DNA of 64,000 nucleotides from assembly GCF_014642175.1 (NCBI RefSeq), contig NZ_BMIL01000011.1, positions 1 to 64,000 of the forward strand, in the 5' to 3' direction. The first letter of the stretch is position 1; each line of letters begins with the position of its first letter. The position numbers and the translations under genes were made by a program. The stretch comes from Pedobacter quisquiliarum (GTDB lineage Bacteria; Bacteroidota; Bacteroidia; Sphingobacteriales; Sphingobacteriaceae). Of the stretch, positions 7,178 to 17,829 are shown one piece after another. The notes under the pieces are model-generated. The model worked only from the letters and a program-made list of their open reading frames with translations, searched no databases and was not told the origin of the DNA.

Positions 7178-8518
7178 ATGACTCTACAACATATAAAAAC
7201 CACACTCTTCCTTGGCATTGTACTGCTTAGCATCACGTCCTGCAAGAAATTCCTCGAAGAGACGCCCAATAACGCATTGCCAACCGAAACCGCCATTACT
7301 GATGCAGGTACGGCAAGAGCAGCAATAATCGGCGCATATGACCGGCTGCAGGAGTACTATGCGGCAAGCTATCCGACGTTGGGCACCATTACCACCGACA
7401 ATGTGGTATTTAACGGCACCTTGAGCCAGTATCTGCAGCTGGATCAGAACGCCATACCAACCGACAACGTGATTACCGTAGCTGCTTACCAGGGCATCTA
7501 CCGGGCGATCAATTCGGCCAACAGCGTGATTGCTTATGTGCCGGCGGTAAATGATCCAACGTTGAGCAATGCTGAAAAGGACAGAATCCTGGGTGAGGCA
7601 TACTTCATTCGTGCATTGTCGTATTTTGACCTTGCCCGGGGATGGGGCGGTGTGCAGATCCAACTCGAGCCTACAACTTCGCTCGACGGGCTGAAAGGGA
7701 TCAAGCGAAGTACGTTGGACCAAACTTATGACCAGGTGCTTGCCGATCTGGTTCGTGCGGAAGCATTGCTACCCGAAGATGCAACCACCCGTAACCGCGC
7801 ACAGAAAAGTACTGTTTTCGCACTGCGGGCCCGCTTACACCTTTACCGTGAGCAGTGGGCAGATGCTGAAAATTACGCCACGCAGGTGATCAACAATCCA
7901 AAGTTTGCACTGGTAAAACCTTATAATGCCTTTTTTACAGCACCCTTTCAAAGTACAGAATCTGTGCTGGAACTCGCTTTTTCACCAAACGACCGGAATG
8001 CCTTCTGGAACCTGTGGTATCCGAGTTCGGCAGGTGGCCAATACACGCTTAAACCTTCAGAGGCATTGGTGAATAAGCTTAACGATCCTTTGGTGGGCGG
8101 CAGCAGGAAGAGTCTGCTCGCCGGGACGGGCAATACGGTGTATGGCGTACTTTATAATACGGCCGGCACCAGTACCGATCCGGCTTACCTGATCAGAATC
8201 TCAGAATTGTACCTGATCCGTGCAGAAGCGCGGGCACACCTTGGTAAGCTTACTGAAGCTGCGGCAGAGCTCAACACCATTCGCCTTCGCGCGGAGGTTC
8301 CACCAACACAAGCTAGCACACAGGCAGCATTACTGCTGGCCATTGAAGCGGAAAATGCGGTTGAATTTGCTTTCGAGGCGCACCGCTGGTTCGACCTCAC
8401 CAGAACAGGGCGTGCAGAAGCCGTACTGGGCCTATCGAATAGAAACTTCTGGCTGTTCCCACTGCCTTTATCAGATGTACAGTCTGATCCCGACCTCACT
8501 CAAAATCCAGGCTATTAA
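7178..8518 (+). CDS. SusD/RagB-family surface lipoprotein
   Basis: This 446-residue lipoprotein has lipobox SITSC (Cys22). The start of the mature protein, CKKFLEETPNNALPTETAITD, is typical of SusD, as are the TPR-like helices and the C-terminal stretch FEAHRWFDLTRTGRAEAVLG. It would bind ligand at the cell surface and form the lid of the SusC pore encoded just upstream. It lies in the leader-SusC-SusD-M14 operon, 25 bp before the peptidase. The ligand cannot be told from sequence. Confidence 0.93.
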   Translation: MTLQHIKTTLFLGIVLLSITSCKKFLEETPNNALPTETAITDAGTARAAIIGAYDRLQEYYAASYPTLGTITTDNVVFNGTLSQYLQLDQNAIPTDNVITVAAYQGIYRAINSANSVIAYVPAVNDPTLSNAEKDRILGEAYFIRALSYFDLARGWGGVQIQLEPTTSLDGLKGIKRSTLDQTYDQVLADLVRAEALLPEDATTRNRAQKSTVFALRARLHLYREQWADAENYATQVINNPKFALVKPYNAFFTAPFQSTESVLELAFSPNDRNAFWNLWYPSSAGGQYTLKPSEALVNKLNDPLVGGSRKSLLAGTGNTVYGVLYNTAGTSTDPAYLIRISELYLIRAEARAHLGKLTEAAAELNTIRLRAEVPPTQASTQAALLLAIEAENAVEFAFEAHRWFDLTRTGRAEAVLGLSNRNFWLFPLPLSDVQSDPDLTQNPGY

Positions 8519-8543
8519 CCTTTGCTAAACCAAACCTCCAACC

Positions 8544-11237
8544 ATGAAACATTTTCAAAGCATTTTAAAACTCACCTTGCTGCTCAGCATTATCGCGACC
8601 TTCAACGTAAGCGCGCAGAACAGCTATTTCTTTGCTAAAACCAGCAACCTCAATCCTAAAGTTCCAACACCGGAACAGTTTCTGGGATATCCCATCGGCA
8701 CGTATTTTACCAGATACGACCAGGTGGTTGCGTATTTTAAAGAACTTTCCAAAGTATCGGACCGGGTACATGTGGAAGGTATCGGTAAAACCTATGAGCA
8801 GCGTGAGCAGGTCATCGTGACCATCACCTCTCCGGCGAACTACGGCAACCTGGAAAACATCAGGCAGGAGCACCTGAATCAGGTGGATCCTGCTAAACCT
8901 GTACTCAGCAACAATGCACCTGTCATTATCCACCTGGGCTATGGTGTGCATGGAAATGAAACGTCCAGCACGGAGGCCAGCTTACTGGCGGGTTATTACC
9001 TCGCCGCAAGCGATGATGCAGAGACCCAGAACTGGCTTTCAGGTGCAGTGATTTTTATTGATCCAGCACTGAATCCCGACGGGCGGGACCGCGCAGCAAA
9101 CTGGCATAATGCTTACCACTCTTTTCCGGCTGTTGGCGATCCGTTGGATAAAGAACATCAGGAGGGCTGGCCAAATGGACGTACCAACCACTATTTCACA
9201 GACCTAAACCGCGATTGGCTGAACTTAGTGCAAATTGAAAGTCGTAACCGGATTGCCTTTTTCCATAAATGGTATCCGAATGTGCAGATCGATTTCCATG
9301 AGCAGGGCACCAATGCCACCTATTACTTTGAACCGACACCAAAGAGCCATGAAAGTCCGATTATACCGCAATTCTTATACGAGTTCCAGGTAACCTTAGC
9401 CAAGTATCACGCGGAGGCGCTCGACGAGATTGGCTCCCTGTATTTCACCAAGGAGAACTACGACAACCTGTCGCCGATCTATGGTTCTACCTATCCGAAG
9501 TTCTTTGGCTCTGTCGCCGCAACTTTTGAGCAAGCCAGTTCACGCGGCATACTCCAGGAATCCAACAATGGTCCGCTGTCCTTCGCCTTTACCATCAGAA
9601 ATCATCTGCGCACCAGCTTCTCGACCATTAAAGGGGCCATTGCTGAAAAAGCAGGATTGTTTAAAGTGCAGAAAGACTTCTTTAAATATGCACTTAGTCA
9701 GGGGCAGAAAAACCCGGCAAAGGGCTTTGTCTTTGGTGACATCAAGGATAAGACACTTACAAATAAATTTCTAAACCTGCTGCTGCAGCATCGGATTGAG
9801 GTGTTTGAAGTGCCTTCCAAGATCACGCAGGATGGAAAGACCTTTGAAAAAGGAAGCGCATACGTGGTTCCTTCCGCGCAACCTAATTTCCTGTTGGTGC
9901 ATTCCATCTTTGAAGAAAACACTCTGAAGGACAGCATATTCTATGATAATACAGGCTGGAGCCTGATCCATGCTTATGGGTTAAAATACGCAAAGCTTAA
10001 GGGTGCAGTTTCCAAAGGCGCGGCAGTACTTCAGCTGCCCGCTTCCGGCACAAAACCAGTGATTGCTAAATCGGGTTATGCGTACCTGATCAATTCGACA
10101 GACTACAATTATACCAAGGCACTGTACGAACTGCAGCGCAAAGATGTACTGGTGAAAACTGCGTTTAAGGGCTTCTCAGCGAAGACCGCTACCGGTGAAG
10201 TATCATTTTTACCAGGATCATTGGTGATTCCGGTTGTAGGGCAGCGCCTTACGGCTGATTCGCTTTTTGCGGCTGTAAATGCCGTGGCAAACAGCACCAA
10301 CATTGATGTCCTTGGGGTAAATTCTGGCTTCAGCGCTGCGGGGATCGACCTTGGCAGCAGCAACATCCGGGCGACCAGAAAGCCGGAAGTAGCCGTAGCA
10401 TTCGGTCAGGGTGTAACCGCTTCTGAAGCTGGTCAGGTCTGGTTTTTACTGAACCAGCAGCTGGACCTGCCGGTGTCTAAACTCGACCTGAGCACTTTTG
10501 CCAGGGCACCATTGGCCAGGTATAACGTGATTGTGCTGCCTGCAGGGAACTACAGCGCTTGGGACCAAGCCACCGTAGCGCGGATCAAATCCTGGGTAGA
10601 GGCTGGCGGAACTTTAATCACGTTTCAAACGGCAACCGCCTGGGCCGTGGCGAACAACCTGGTTCAGGAGAAGCTTGCACAGACGGATGTGTTCAGGCGG
10701 CCGGGTGACTTAACTCCTGCGGTAGCTGCGGGGAAACCTGAAGAAGGGCAGAAAAGTGATGGCGCTAAAGCAGAAGCGGGTAAAGGTGATGGCGCCAAAG
10801 CGAATGCCGGTCAAGGAAAAGCTGCTGCAACGTCGGCTCGTTTGGACTATGCTCGTCAGGAAGATGTTGAGGGTTCGAAAAGAATTAATGGTGCGATTTT
10901 TCAGGCAGACTTAGACATTACGCATCCAATTGCGTTTGGGATCACAGACCGGAAGCTCTTCATCAATAAGAATGGTCCGACCTTGCTGGTACCCAGCAGC
11001 AATAAGTACGCAACTGTAGCACAATATACCAGTCAGCCATTCATCAATGGTTATGCATCTAAGGCGAATATTGCCAAGGTGGCCAACTCAGCGGCGATCA
11101 TTGCTACCGCAAGCGGCAATGGAGAAGTGATTTTGTTTGCAGATGACCCTACTTACAGGGGCTATTGGCTGGGTACAAACAGGCTCTTTCTGAATGCATT
11201 GTTTTTTGGGAATCTGCTAAATGGAGGTAGCAGGTAA
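8544..11237 (+). CDS. M14-family zinc carboxypeptidase, secreted
   Basis: This 897-residue protein has a signal peptide (about residues 1-24, NVSAQ). The M14 catalytic domain spans roughly residues 40-340: zinc ligands His136 and Glu139 in GVHGNETSS, the substrate-arginine region NPDGRDRAAN, the third ligand His252 in IDFHEQGTNA, and a probable catalytic Glu329 in TFEQASSRG. The remaining 550 residues are a beta-rich and glutamine-amidotransferase-like region common in long Bacteroidota M14 proteins. A low-complexity Gly/Ala/Lys insert (two 30-bp repeats) interrupts the C-terminal half. As third gene of the SusCD operon it probably trims peptides for, or after, import. The operon ends at the terminator 12 bp downstream. 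Confidence 0.92.
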   Translation: MKHFQSILKLTLLLSIIATFNVSAQNSYFFAKTSNLNPKVPTPEQFLGYPIGTYFTRYDQVVAYFKELSKVSDRVHVEGIGKTYEQREQVIVTITSPANYGNLENIRQEHLNQVDPAKPVLSNNAPVIIHLGYGVHGNETSSTEASLLAGYYLAASDDAETQNWLSGAVIFIDPALNPDGRDRAANWHNAYHSFPAVGDPLDKEHQEGWPNGRTNHYFTDLNRDWLNLVQIESRNRIAFFHKWYPNVQIDFHEQGTNATYYFEPTPKSHESPIIPQFLYEFQVTLAKYHAEALDEIGSLYFTKENYDNLSPIYGSTYPKFFGSVAATFEQASSRGILQESNNGPLSFAFTIRNHLRTSFSTIKGAIAEKAGLFKVQKDFFKYALSQGQKNPAKGFVFGDIKDKTLTNKFLNLLLQHRIEVFEVPSKITQDGKTFEKGSAYVVPSAQPNFLLVHSIFEENTLKDSIFYDNTGWSLIHAYGLKYAKLKGAVSKGAAVLQLPASGTKPVIAKSGYAYLINSTDYNYTKALYELQRKDVLVKTAFKGFSAKTATGEVSFLPGSLVIPVVGQRLTADSLFAAVNAVANSTNIDVLGVNSGFSAAGIDLGSSNIRATRKPEVAVAFGQGVTASEAGQVWFLLNQQLDLPVSKLDLSTFARAPLARYNVIVLPAGNYSAWDQATVARIKSWVEAGGTLITFQTATAWAVANNLVQEKLAQTDVFRRPGDLTPAVAAGKPEEGQKSDGAKAEAGKGDGAKANAGQGKAAATSARLDYARQEDVEGSKRINGAIFQADLDITHPIAFGITDRKLFINKNGPTLLVPSSNKYATVAQYTSQPFINGYASKANIAKVANSAAIIATASGNGEVILFADDPTYRGYWLGTNRLFLNALFFGNLLNGGSR
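10758..10817 (+). repeat. Two 30-bp in-frame repeats in the M14 peptidase gene
   Basis: Two consecutive 30-bp units (10758-10787 and 10788-10817) encode GDGAKAEAGK-like decapeptides. They form a flexible low-complexity linker in the peptidase. Confidence 0.6.
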
Positions 11238-11249
11238 AAAAGAGCAAGG

Positions 11250-11281
11250 ACGCAGCATCATTTTTGGTGCTGCGTTTTATT
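11250..11281 (+). terminator. Rho-independent terminator of the SusCD-M14 operon
   Basis: ACGCAGCATCA (11250-11260) pairs with TGGTGCTGCGT (11265-11275) in an 11-bp stem including one G-T pair, with a TTTT loop. It is followed by TTTATTT. Confidence 0.85.
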
Positions 11282-11306
11282 TAAAATATTTAAGCTAAAT
11301 TAGGGT

Positions 11307-11606
11307 ATGAGAAAAGTGTTAACCTTCGTTGCGCTGGCTGCGCTGGTGTACAACATATATGCTGTAGCAATTTGGTTGTACGCTTTTTCTGGTTCTGCAG
11401 GCCATAATGAGGCCGTAGCGAAGTACCTTACTTTCTTTCCTCAGGGATTTTCAACGAGTGCCATTCATTGGGCGAGTTTCATTGTAACGGTGTTTTCCAT
11501 TGTAATCTTCGCGAACTATAAAGGGTATCGCAATCATAGGGCTTTTACGGCATGTATCATCATGCAAGCCGCTTTTCTATCTTTATATACCTGGCAAAGC
11601 TTGTAG
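11307..11606 (+). CDS. Small membrane protein of unknown function
   Basis: I do not recognise a family for this 99-residue protein. It has three hydrophobic segments, at about residues 5-25, 52-70 and 79-97, with a short loop (SGSAGHNEAVAKY) between the first two and a basic loop (NYKGYRNHRAF) between the second and third. That arrangement predicts a small inner-membrane protein. It starts 70 bp after the previous operon, past a strong terminator, so it has its own promoter, although no clear TAnnTTTG box was found. Its stop codon lies inside the first, degenerate copy of the tandem repeat that follows. Confidence 0.7.
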   Translation: MRKVLTFVALAALVYNIYAVAIWLYAFSGSAGHNEAVAKYLTFFPQGFSTSAIHWASFIVTVFSIVIFANYKGYRNHRAFTACIIMQAAFLSLYTWQSL

Positions 11607-11790
11607 CAGCGTTTCTGTCACGATATACCTTAGCGTTTGTTGCCGTCTTTCTCTATTTACCTCGCTGACGATGTTTGTAGTAGCATACCGGTTAGGTTTG
11701 TCGCTTAACCCGCTAAAGCTTCGAATTGCGGTGTTTGTAGTAGCATAAGGGTCAAGTTTGTTGCTTACCCGCCGAAGCTTCGAATTGCTG
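11601..11790. repeat. Tandem repeat of about 60 bp, two good copies and one degenerate
   Basis: Units 11671-11730 and 11731-11790 share TGTTTGTAGTAGCATA and AAGCTTCGAATTGC exactly and are roughly 85 percent alike overall. A poorer third copy begins near 11601 (TTGTAGCAGC, then TTAGCGTTTGTTGC). The array fills the gap between two convergent genes and does not code for anything plausible. Confidence 0.75.
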
Positions 11791-11795
11791 TGGAG

Positions 11796-12239
11796 CTAAG
11801 GATTTTCTATCTTTTGAAACACAAATCGGACACTATCGAAACGGAGTTCTTCTGGCTTGAAGTAGGGTATGTTAAAATATTCGCCCTGTCCACCCTCGCC
11901 CATGGCCAATCGATCGCCATCTTTTAACAGCGCAAAAGCCACACGCTTCCACTCCAGTCCGTAATGCAGGTAGTGAAAGTCGCCCAGCAGGGAATCTCCA
12001 CGAACAAGGCCTCTCACTTCACCTGAGTCTATAAACCGACCGGCAAAGTTGATGGCACATCGCCCTTTGAAGGTGCTACCCTTGATACTGAGCGCCAAGG
12101 TTGCCGTGTCTGGACCAGCCACGGCGATGTAGGATGCGGAACTGCTTTCAAGAACTTTGAGTTCATTTGGGCGGCTGCATCCGTAAACGAGGAAGAACAA
12201 CAGCAGGCATGTGAATAATGGAGACCGGACTTTAAACAT
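11796..12239 (-). CDS. Putative lipoprotein of unknown function
   Basis: This 147-residue protein begins with a hydrophobic signal and a lipobox (LVYGC, Cys21), so it is probably anchored to a membrane facing the periplasm or surface. The mature part is about 125 residues. It is predicted mostly beta, with a Gly/Asp-rich run (GLVRGDSLLGDF) and a WKRVAFALLKDGDRLAMGEG segment that resembles unnamed Sphingobacteria lipoproteins. No catalytic motif is evident. It stands alone, convergent with the preceding small membrane protein across the tandem repeats, and has no clear operon partner. Confidence 0.75.
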   Translation of the reverse strand: MFKVRSPLFTCLLLFFLVYGCSRPNELKVLESSSASYIAVAGPDTATLALSIKGSTFKGRCAINFAGRFIDSGEVRGLVRGDSLLGDFHYLHYGLEWKRVAFALLKDGDRLAMGEGGQGEYFNIPYFKPEELRFDSVRFVFQKIENP

Positions 12240-12291
12240 GCTCCGAATTTAGGGAGAATTGTGCAGGTAAGAAATAAATGGCGGATGCTGG

Positions 12292-12438
12292 TCTAAGTTT
12301 GAAGTTGTGCCCATGGAAGGATTGAATCACTTACTTCAGAAGGCTGAAACAGGCGCGCTGCTAGAGTACACAACGATTAGCGAAACGGTAAATCCTGCCG
12401 TGCTTAAGAAAGTATCGGATTGGGTTATCAAGCGTTAA
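12292..12438 (+). pseudogene. Remnant: C-terminal end of an alpha/beta hydrolase
   Basis: An open frame encodes SKFEVVPMEGLNHLLQK, then ETGALLEYTTISETVNPAVL and KKVSDWVIKR, then a stop. It matches the last 45 or so residues of dienelactone-hydrolase or S9-like alpha/beta hydrolases, in which the His of GxNHLxQ is the catalytic-triad histidine. No upstream catalytic domain is present: the frame breaks into unrelated sequence before about 12290. The rest was presumably deleted. It lies between a lipoprotein gene and pgi. Confidence 0.65.
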
Positions 12439-12475
12439 GACATAAAGTTTGGTAATTACTTCGTTACCGGAATAA

Positions 12476-14158
<1,683 letters not shown>

Positions 14159-14189
14159 GCGCAAGTCCATTAAAAGTTACATACATTAG

Positions 14190-14228
14190 TAAGCATCCTG
14201 GCTCGTTCCCTACAGGTCAGGATGCTTA
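14190..14228 (+). terminator. Possible terminator after pgi
   Basis: TAAGCATCCTG (14190-14200) and CAGGATGCTTA (14218-14228) form an 11-bp perfect stem with a 17-base loop, 31 bases past the pgi stop. The U-tract is weak, so termination may be partial. Confidence 0.45.
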
Positions 14229-14258
14229 AACTTCCGCATTAAACGCAAAATCAAATAA

Positions 14259-15572
14259 ATGAAAAAAAATCTCCTTGCAACCCTGGTCTTATCGGGCCTT
14301 TGTTTGAGCGCCTTGGCTCAAAAAGTAAAATTTACCGAGTACGACCTCGACAATGGCTTGCACGTCATCCTGCATCAGGATAAAACAGCACCCGTTGTGG
14401 CTGTGTCTGTTATGTACCACGTCGGCTCTAAAGATGAAGATCCAAAACGCACCGGCTTTGCTCACTTCTTTGAACACCTGCTTTTTGAAGGCAGTCCGAA
14501 CCTTAAAAGAGGTGAGTTCATGAAAACGGTAAGCAGTAACGGTGGGCAGAATAATGCGAATACGAGTCAGGACCGTACTTTCTATTACGAGATGTTCCCT
14601 TCAAACCAGCTGGAGCTTGGTCTATGGCTGGAAAGTGAGCGTATGCTACAGCCGAAGATTGATGAGGCTGGCGTAAGAACGCAAAATGAAGTGGTTAAAG
14701 AAGAAAAAAGACTGCGTGTAGACAACTCGCCATATGGCAAGTTCTCAGAAAATATCTTCAAGCATTTGTTCAAGGGCACGCCCTACGAGTGGCAGATCAT
14801 TGGTTCTATGGAGCACCTTGATGCTGCTACACTACCTGAATTCCTCGCCTTCTTCAAGAAATACTATGGTCCTGCGAATGCCGTGTTGACCATTGCAGGC
14901 GACATAGATGTAGAAAAAACAAAAGGTCTGGTGAAGAAGTACTTTGCTGAAGTACCAAAATCGGCACCAGTGGTTAAAGCCCCGTACAAGCTGCCTGAAA
15001 TGAACAAGCAGATCATTGATACGGCATATGATGCGAACATCCAGATTCCGGCGATCTTTACCGCTTACCGTGTGCCGGGCATGCGCTCCAGAGATTCGAA
15101 GGTGATGGAAATGATCAGTTCTGTACTTTCTGGCGGTGGCAGCTCGAGATTGAACCGTAAAATGGTGGACGAGAAGAAAACGGCTTTACAGGTGAGTGCC
15201 TTCAACTATGGTCTTGAAGATCATGGTGCCTACATCGCGCTTGCTTTACCGAATAACAATACCCCACTGAATGATTTACTGGCGGATATTGACGCAGAAG
15301 TATTAAAGCTACAAACAGAACTTATTACGGATAAAGAGTTTAAGAAGCTGCAAAACCAGTTTGAAAACAGCTATGTAAGTGCAAACAGCAGGATGCTTGG
15401 CGTGGCAGAAAACCTGGCTTCAGGTTATACCTTCCACAACAAGAACACCAATGACATCAATGAGGAGCTGGACGTGATAAAGTCCATCACCCCGGAGGAA
15501 ATCAGAGCGGTGGCGAAGAAGTATCTGAATAAGGATCAACGTGTGGTTCTTTATTATTTGCCTAAAAAGTAG
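14259..15572 (+). CDS. M16-family zinc metallopeptidase, catalytic subunit
   Basis: This 437-residue exported peptidase has signal peptide residues 1-20 (CLSALAQ). It carries the inverted zinc motif HFFEH (residues 69-73) and the downstream acidic block QNEVVKEEKR (about 142-151) that gives the third zinc ligand. It is therefore an active pitrilysin/processing-protease-like half. Typical M16 pairs work as two half-clamshells; the next gene supplies a partner without the zinc site, 82 bp away. Its likely role is digesting short peptides or processing proteins in the periplasm. Confidence 0.93.
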   Translation: MKKNLLATLVLSGLCLSALAQKVKFTEYDLDNGLHVILHQDKTAPVVAVSVMYHVGSKDEDPKRTGFAHFFEHLLFEGSPNLKRGEFMKTVSSNGGQNNANTSQDRTFYYEMFPSNQLELGLWLESERMLQPKIDEAGVRTQNEVVKEEKRLRVDNSPYGKFSENIFKHLFKGTPYEWQIIGSMEHLDAATLPEFLAFFKKYYGPANAVLTIAGDIDVEKTKGLVKKYFAEVPKSAPVVKAPYKLPEMNKQIIDTAYDANIQIPAIFTAYRVPGMRSRDSKVMEMISSVLSGGGSSRLNRKMVDEKKTALQVSAFNYGLEDHGAYIALALPNNNTPLNDLLADIDAEVLKLQTELITDKEFKKLQNQFENSYVSANSRMLGVAENLASGYTFHNKNTNDINEELDVIKSITPEEIRAVAKKYLNKDQRVVLYYLPKK

Positions 15573-15654
15573 TTGAATCCAAAACATTAATTATCCAGGA
15601 ACATGGAGCTTTTTTTCTTTAAAGGCTTCAGCACCACAACATTATTTCAAACAG

Positions 15655-17727
15655 ATGAGAAAAATATTCATACTTGCGCTTACCGGGCTTTTTGCACAAT
15701 CGGTTATGGCGCAAAAGCTTGATAGAAGTCAGAAACCTAAACCAGGTCCGGCGCCTACCATTACTTTCGCAGATCCTGCGATCTACAAATTGCCGAACGG
15801 CATTACCGTTCTTGTGGTCGAAAACCATAAACTTCCAAAGGTGACTGCAACCTACAGCATCGATGCAGGCCCAATTACAGAAGGCGCTAAAGCTGGGGTG
15901 TTAAGCCTTATGGGCGGCATGCTGAACGAGGGTACCACTAAAAAGACAAAGGCGCAGTTTGATGAGGCGGTTGACCTTATGGGTGCAGACGTTAATGTAA
16001 GCTCATCAGGTGGTTCTGCTTCTTCATTGACACGCTATTTCAATGATGCTTTTATGCTGATGGCAGAAGCACTGCGTAATCCAGCATTCCCACAGGCATC
16101 ATTCGACAAGTTGAAATCACAGACGCTAACGGGCATTAAATCTAACGAGCGCAGTGCATCGGCAATCTCAGGCCGCGTTGTGAATGCAATCAGCTATGGC
16201 ACCGATCACCCGATGGGAGAGTTCGTTTCTGAGCAATCGGTGAATGCGATCACCCTGGAAGACGTGAAATCGGCATACAGCAAATACATCACCCCTTCAA
16301 GAGGCTATCTGACCTTTGTGGGTGACATTACACCTGCTGCGGCAAAAGCCTTGGCTACAAAGGCCTTTGGCGACTGGAAAGGCACTACCCTTACTTTGCC
16401 TAAACTAGCGTCGGTGAAAAATCCAACGCAGACAGAGATCGCGCTGATCGATGTACCTACGGCAGTACAGGCAGAAATTACGGTTACCAACCTTGTTGAC
16501 CTGCCTTTAAGCAGTCCGGATTACCATGCGGTATTGCTTGCGAATCAGATTTTGGGTGGTGGTTCAGATGCGAAGCTTTTCACGAATCTTCGTGAGAAAC
16601 ATGGCTTCACTTATGGTGCGTACTCCTCAACGGGATCAGGCCGCTTTCAAGCTAAATTCAGCGCTAATGCTGCGGTAAGAAATGAAAAGGTGGATAGCGC
16701 TGTTGTTGAGTTTTTAAGAGAGATCAACATCATGCGCAGTGAAAAAGTAAGTGCCGTAGATCTTCAGAATGCAAAAAACCTGTACAATGGTACTTTCGCG
16801 TTGGGACTTGAAAACCCTGCTAGAATGGCATCTTTTGCGTTGAACATCATGATCAACGATCTGCCAAAGGATTTCTACAGAACCTATTTGCAAAAGATCA
16901 ATGCCGTGACGCAGGAAGATGTGTTACGCGTGAGTAAGAAATACTTCGGTCATGACGATGCGCGTGTAATTATCGTTGGTAAACAGGATGACATCTTGCC
17001 AGGATTGAAGAAGTTGGGCTATGATGTTAAGCTGTACGACAAGTACGCGAAACCAGTGAATGAAGCTGCTGTGGTTGGTGTACCGAAGAAGGCACCTGCA
17101 GAGGTCATTGTTACATACTTAAAGGCAATTGGCGGTGAAGCAGCATTGAGCAAGGTGAAGTCATACACTGCAAATGGCGACTTTGAAGTAATGGGTCAGA
17201 AGCTTAACCTGGTGGTGAAGCAGATGGCACCAAACATGGAAGCGACGATTGTATCTATGGGCGGCACAACGGTAATGAAGGACACTTTTGATGGGACCAC
17301 CGGCATCAAGGTACAAGGACCTGCGAGCATCAACTATACTGCTGAAGAAGTAAAAGAGAAGAAAGCCAGAAAGGGTATTTTTGAACAACTTTACTACAGC
17401 AGTGCTAAAGTTGAGGATGGCGGAGTTGTGCAAGTGAACGGCGCACCGGCTTACAAGCTTAACGTGGTAATGCATAATGGCACTAGAAAGTCGGATTACT
17501 ACGATGCAAAAAGCGGACTGCTGGTTAGAGAAGACCGGTATACTAAAATTGGTGACAAGGAAGTGCTGATCGAGATTTCTTTCAGCGAATACAAAAAGAT
17601 TGGAGATATAATGTTTCCTTATAAACTTGTTCAGACCATACCAGTGGGTGAAACAACCCAGACTATGGGCATGTCTCTGAAGGATATAACTTTAAATGCA
17701 CCGCTAACAGCTGCGGATTTCAAGTAG
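15655..17727 (+). CDS. M16-family partner subunit with C-terminal lipoprotein-sorting-like domain
   Basis: This 690-residue exported protein has a signal peptide ending at about residue 19. Residues 40-460 form an M16 fold but lack HxxEH: the equivalent stretch reads GVLSLMGGMLNEGT. The substrate-binding Arg-Tyr element of the partner half is kept (LREKHGFTYGAYSS). It should therefore form the non-catalytic half of a heterodimer with the preceding gene. Residues about 475-690 form an extra beta-rich domain (from YLKAIGGEAALSKVKSY) like the lipoprotein carriers LolA/LolB or DUF4292 proteins. That fusion is unusual for a simple M16 partner. A strong terminator follows. Confidence 0.9.
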   Translation: MRKIFILALTGLFAQSVMAQKLDRSQKPKPGPAPTITFADPAIYKLPNGITVLVVENHKLPKVTATYSIDAGPITEGAKAGVLSLMGGMLNEGTTKKTKAQFDEAVDLMGADVNVSSSGGSASSLTRYFNDAFMLMAEALRNPAFPQASFDKLKSQTLTGIKSNERSASAISGRVVNAISYGTDHPMGEFVSEQSVNAITLEDVKSAYSKYITPSRGYLTFVGDITPAAAKALATKAFGDWKGTTLTLPKLASVKNPTQTEIALIDVPTAVQAEITVTNLVDLPLSSPDYHAVLLANQILGGGSDAKLFTNLREKHGFTYGAYSSTGSGRFQAKFSANAAVRNEKVDSAVVEFLREINIMRSEKVSAVDLQNAKNLYNGTFALGLENPARMASFALNIMINDLPKDFYRTYLQKINAVTQEDVLRVSKKYFGHDDARVIIVGKQDDILPGLKKLGYDVKLYDKYAKPVNEAAVVGVPKKAPAEVIVTYLKAIGGEAALSKVKSYTANGDFEVMGQKLNLVVKQMAPNMEATIVSMGGTTVMKDTFDGTTGIKVQGPASINYTAEEVKEKKARKGIFEQLYYSSAKVEDGGVVQVNGAPAYKLNVVMHNGTRKSDYYDAKSGLLVREDRYTKIGDKEVLIEISFSEYKKIGDIMFPYKLVQTIPVGETTQTMGMSLKDITLNAPLTAADFK

Positions 17728-17740
17728 TATTAACAGCTAC

Positions 17741-17776
17741 AAAAAGCCGGATCAAAGAACTTGATCCGGCTTTTTT
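17741..17776 (+). terminator. Rho-independent terminator after the M16 pair
   Basis: AAAAAGCCGGATCAA (17741-17755) pairs perfectly with TTGATCCGGCTTTTT (17761-17775), with a 5-base loop and a T-run. Confidence 0.92.
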
Positions 17777-17829
17777 ATGGATTAAACCTTTTGCATGCAT
17801 CCTTGTTTAATATTAATAACTACATAATT

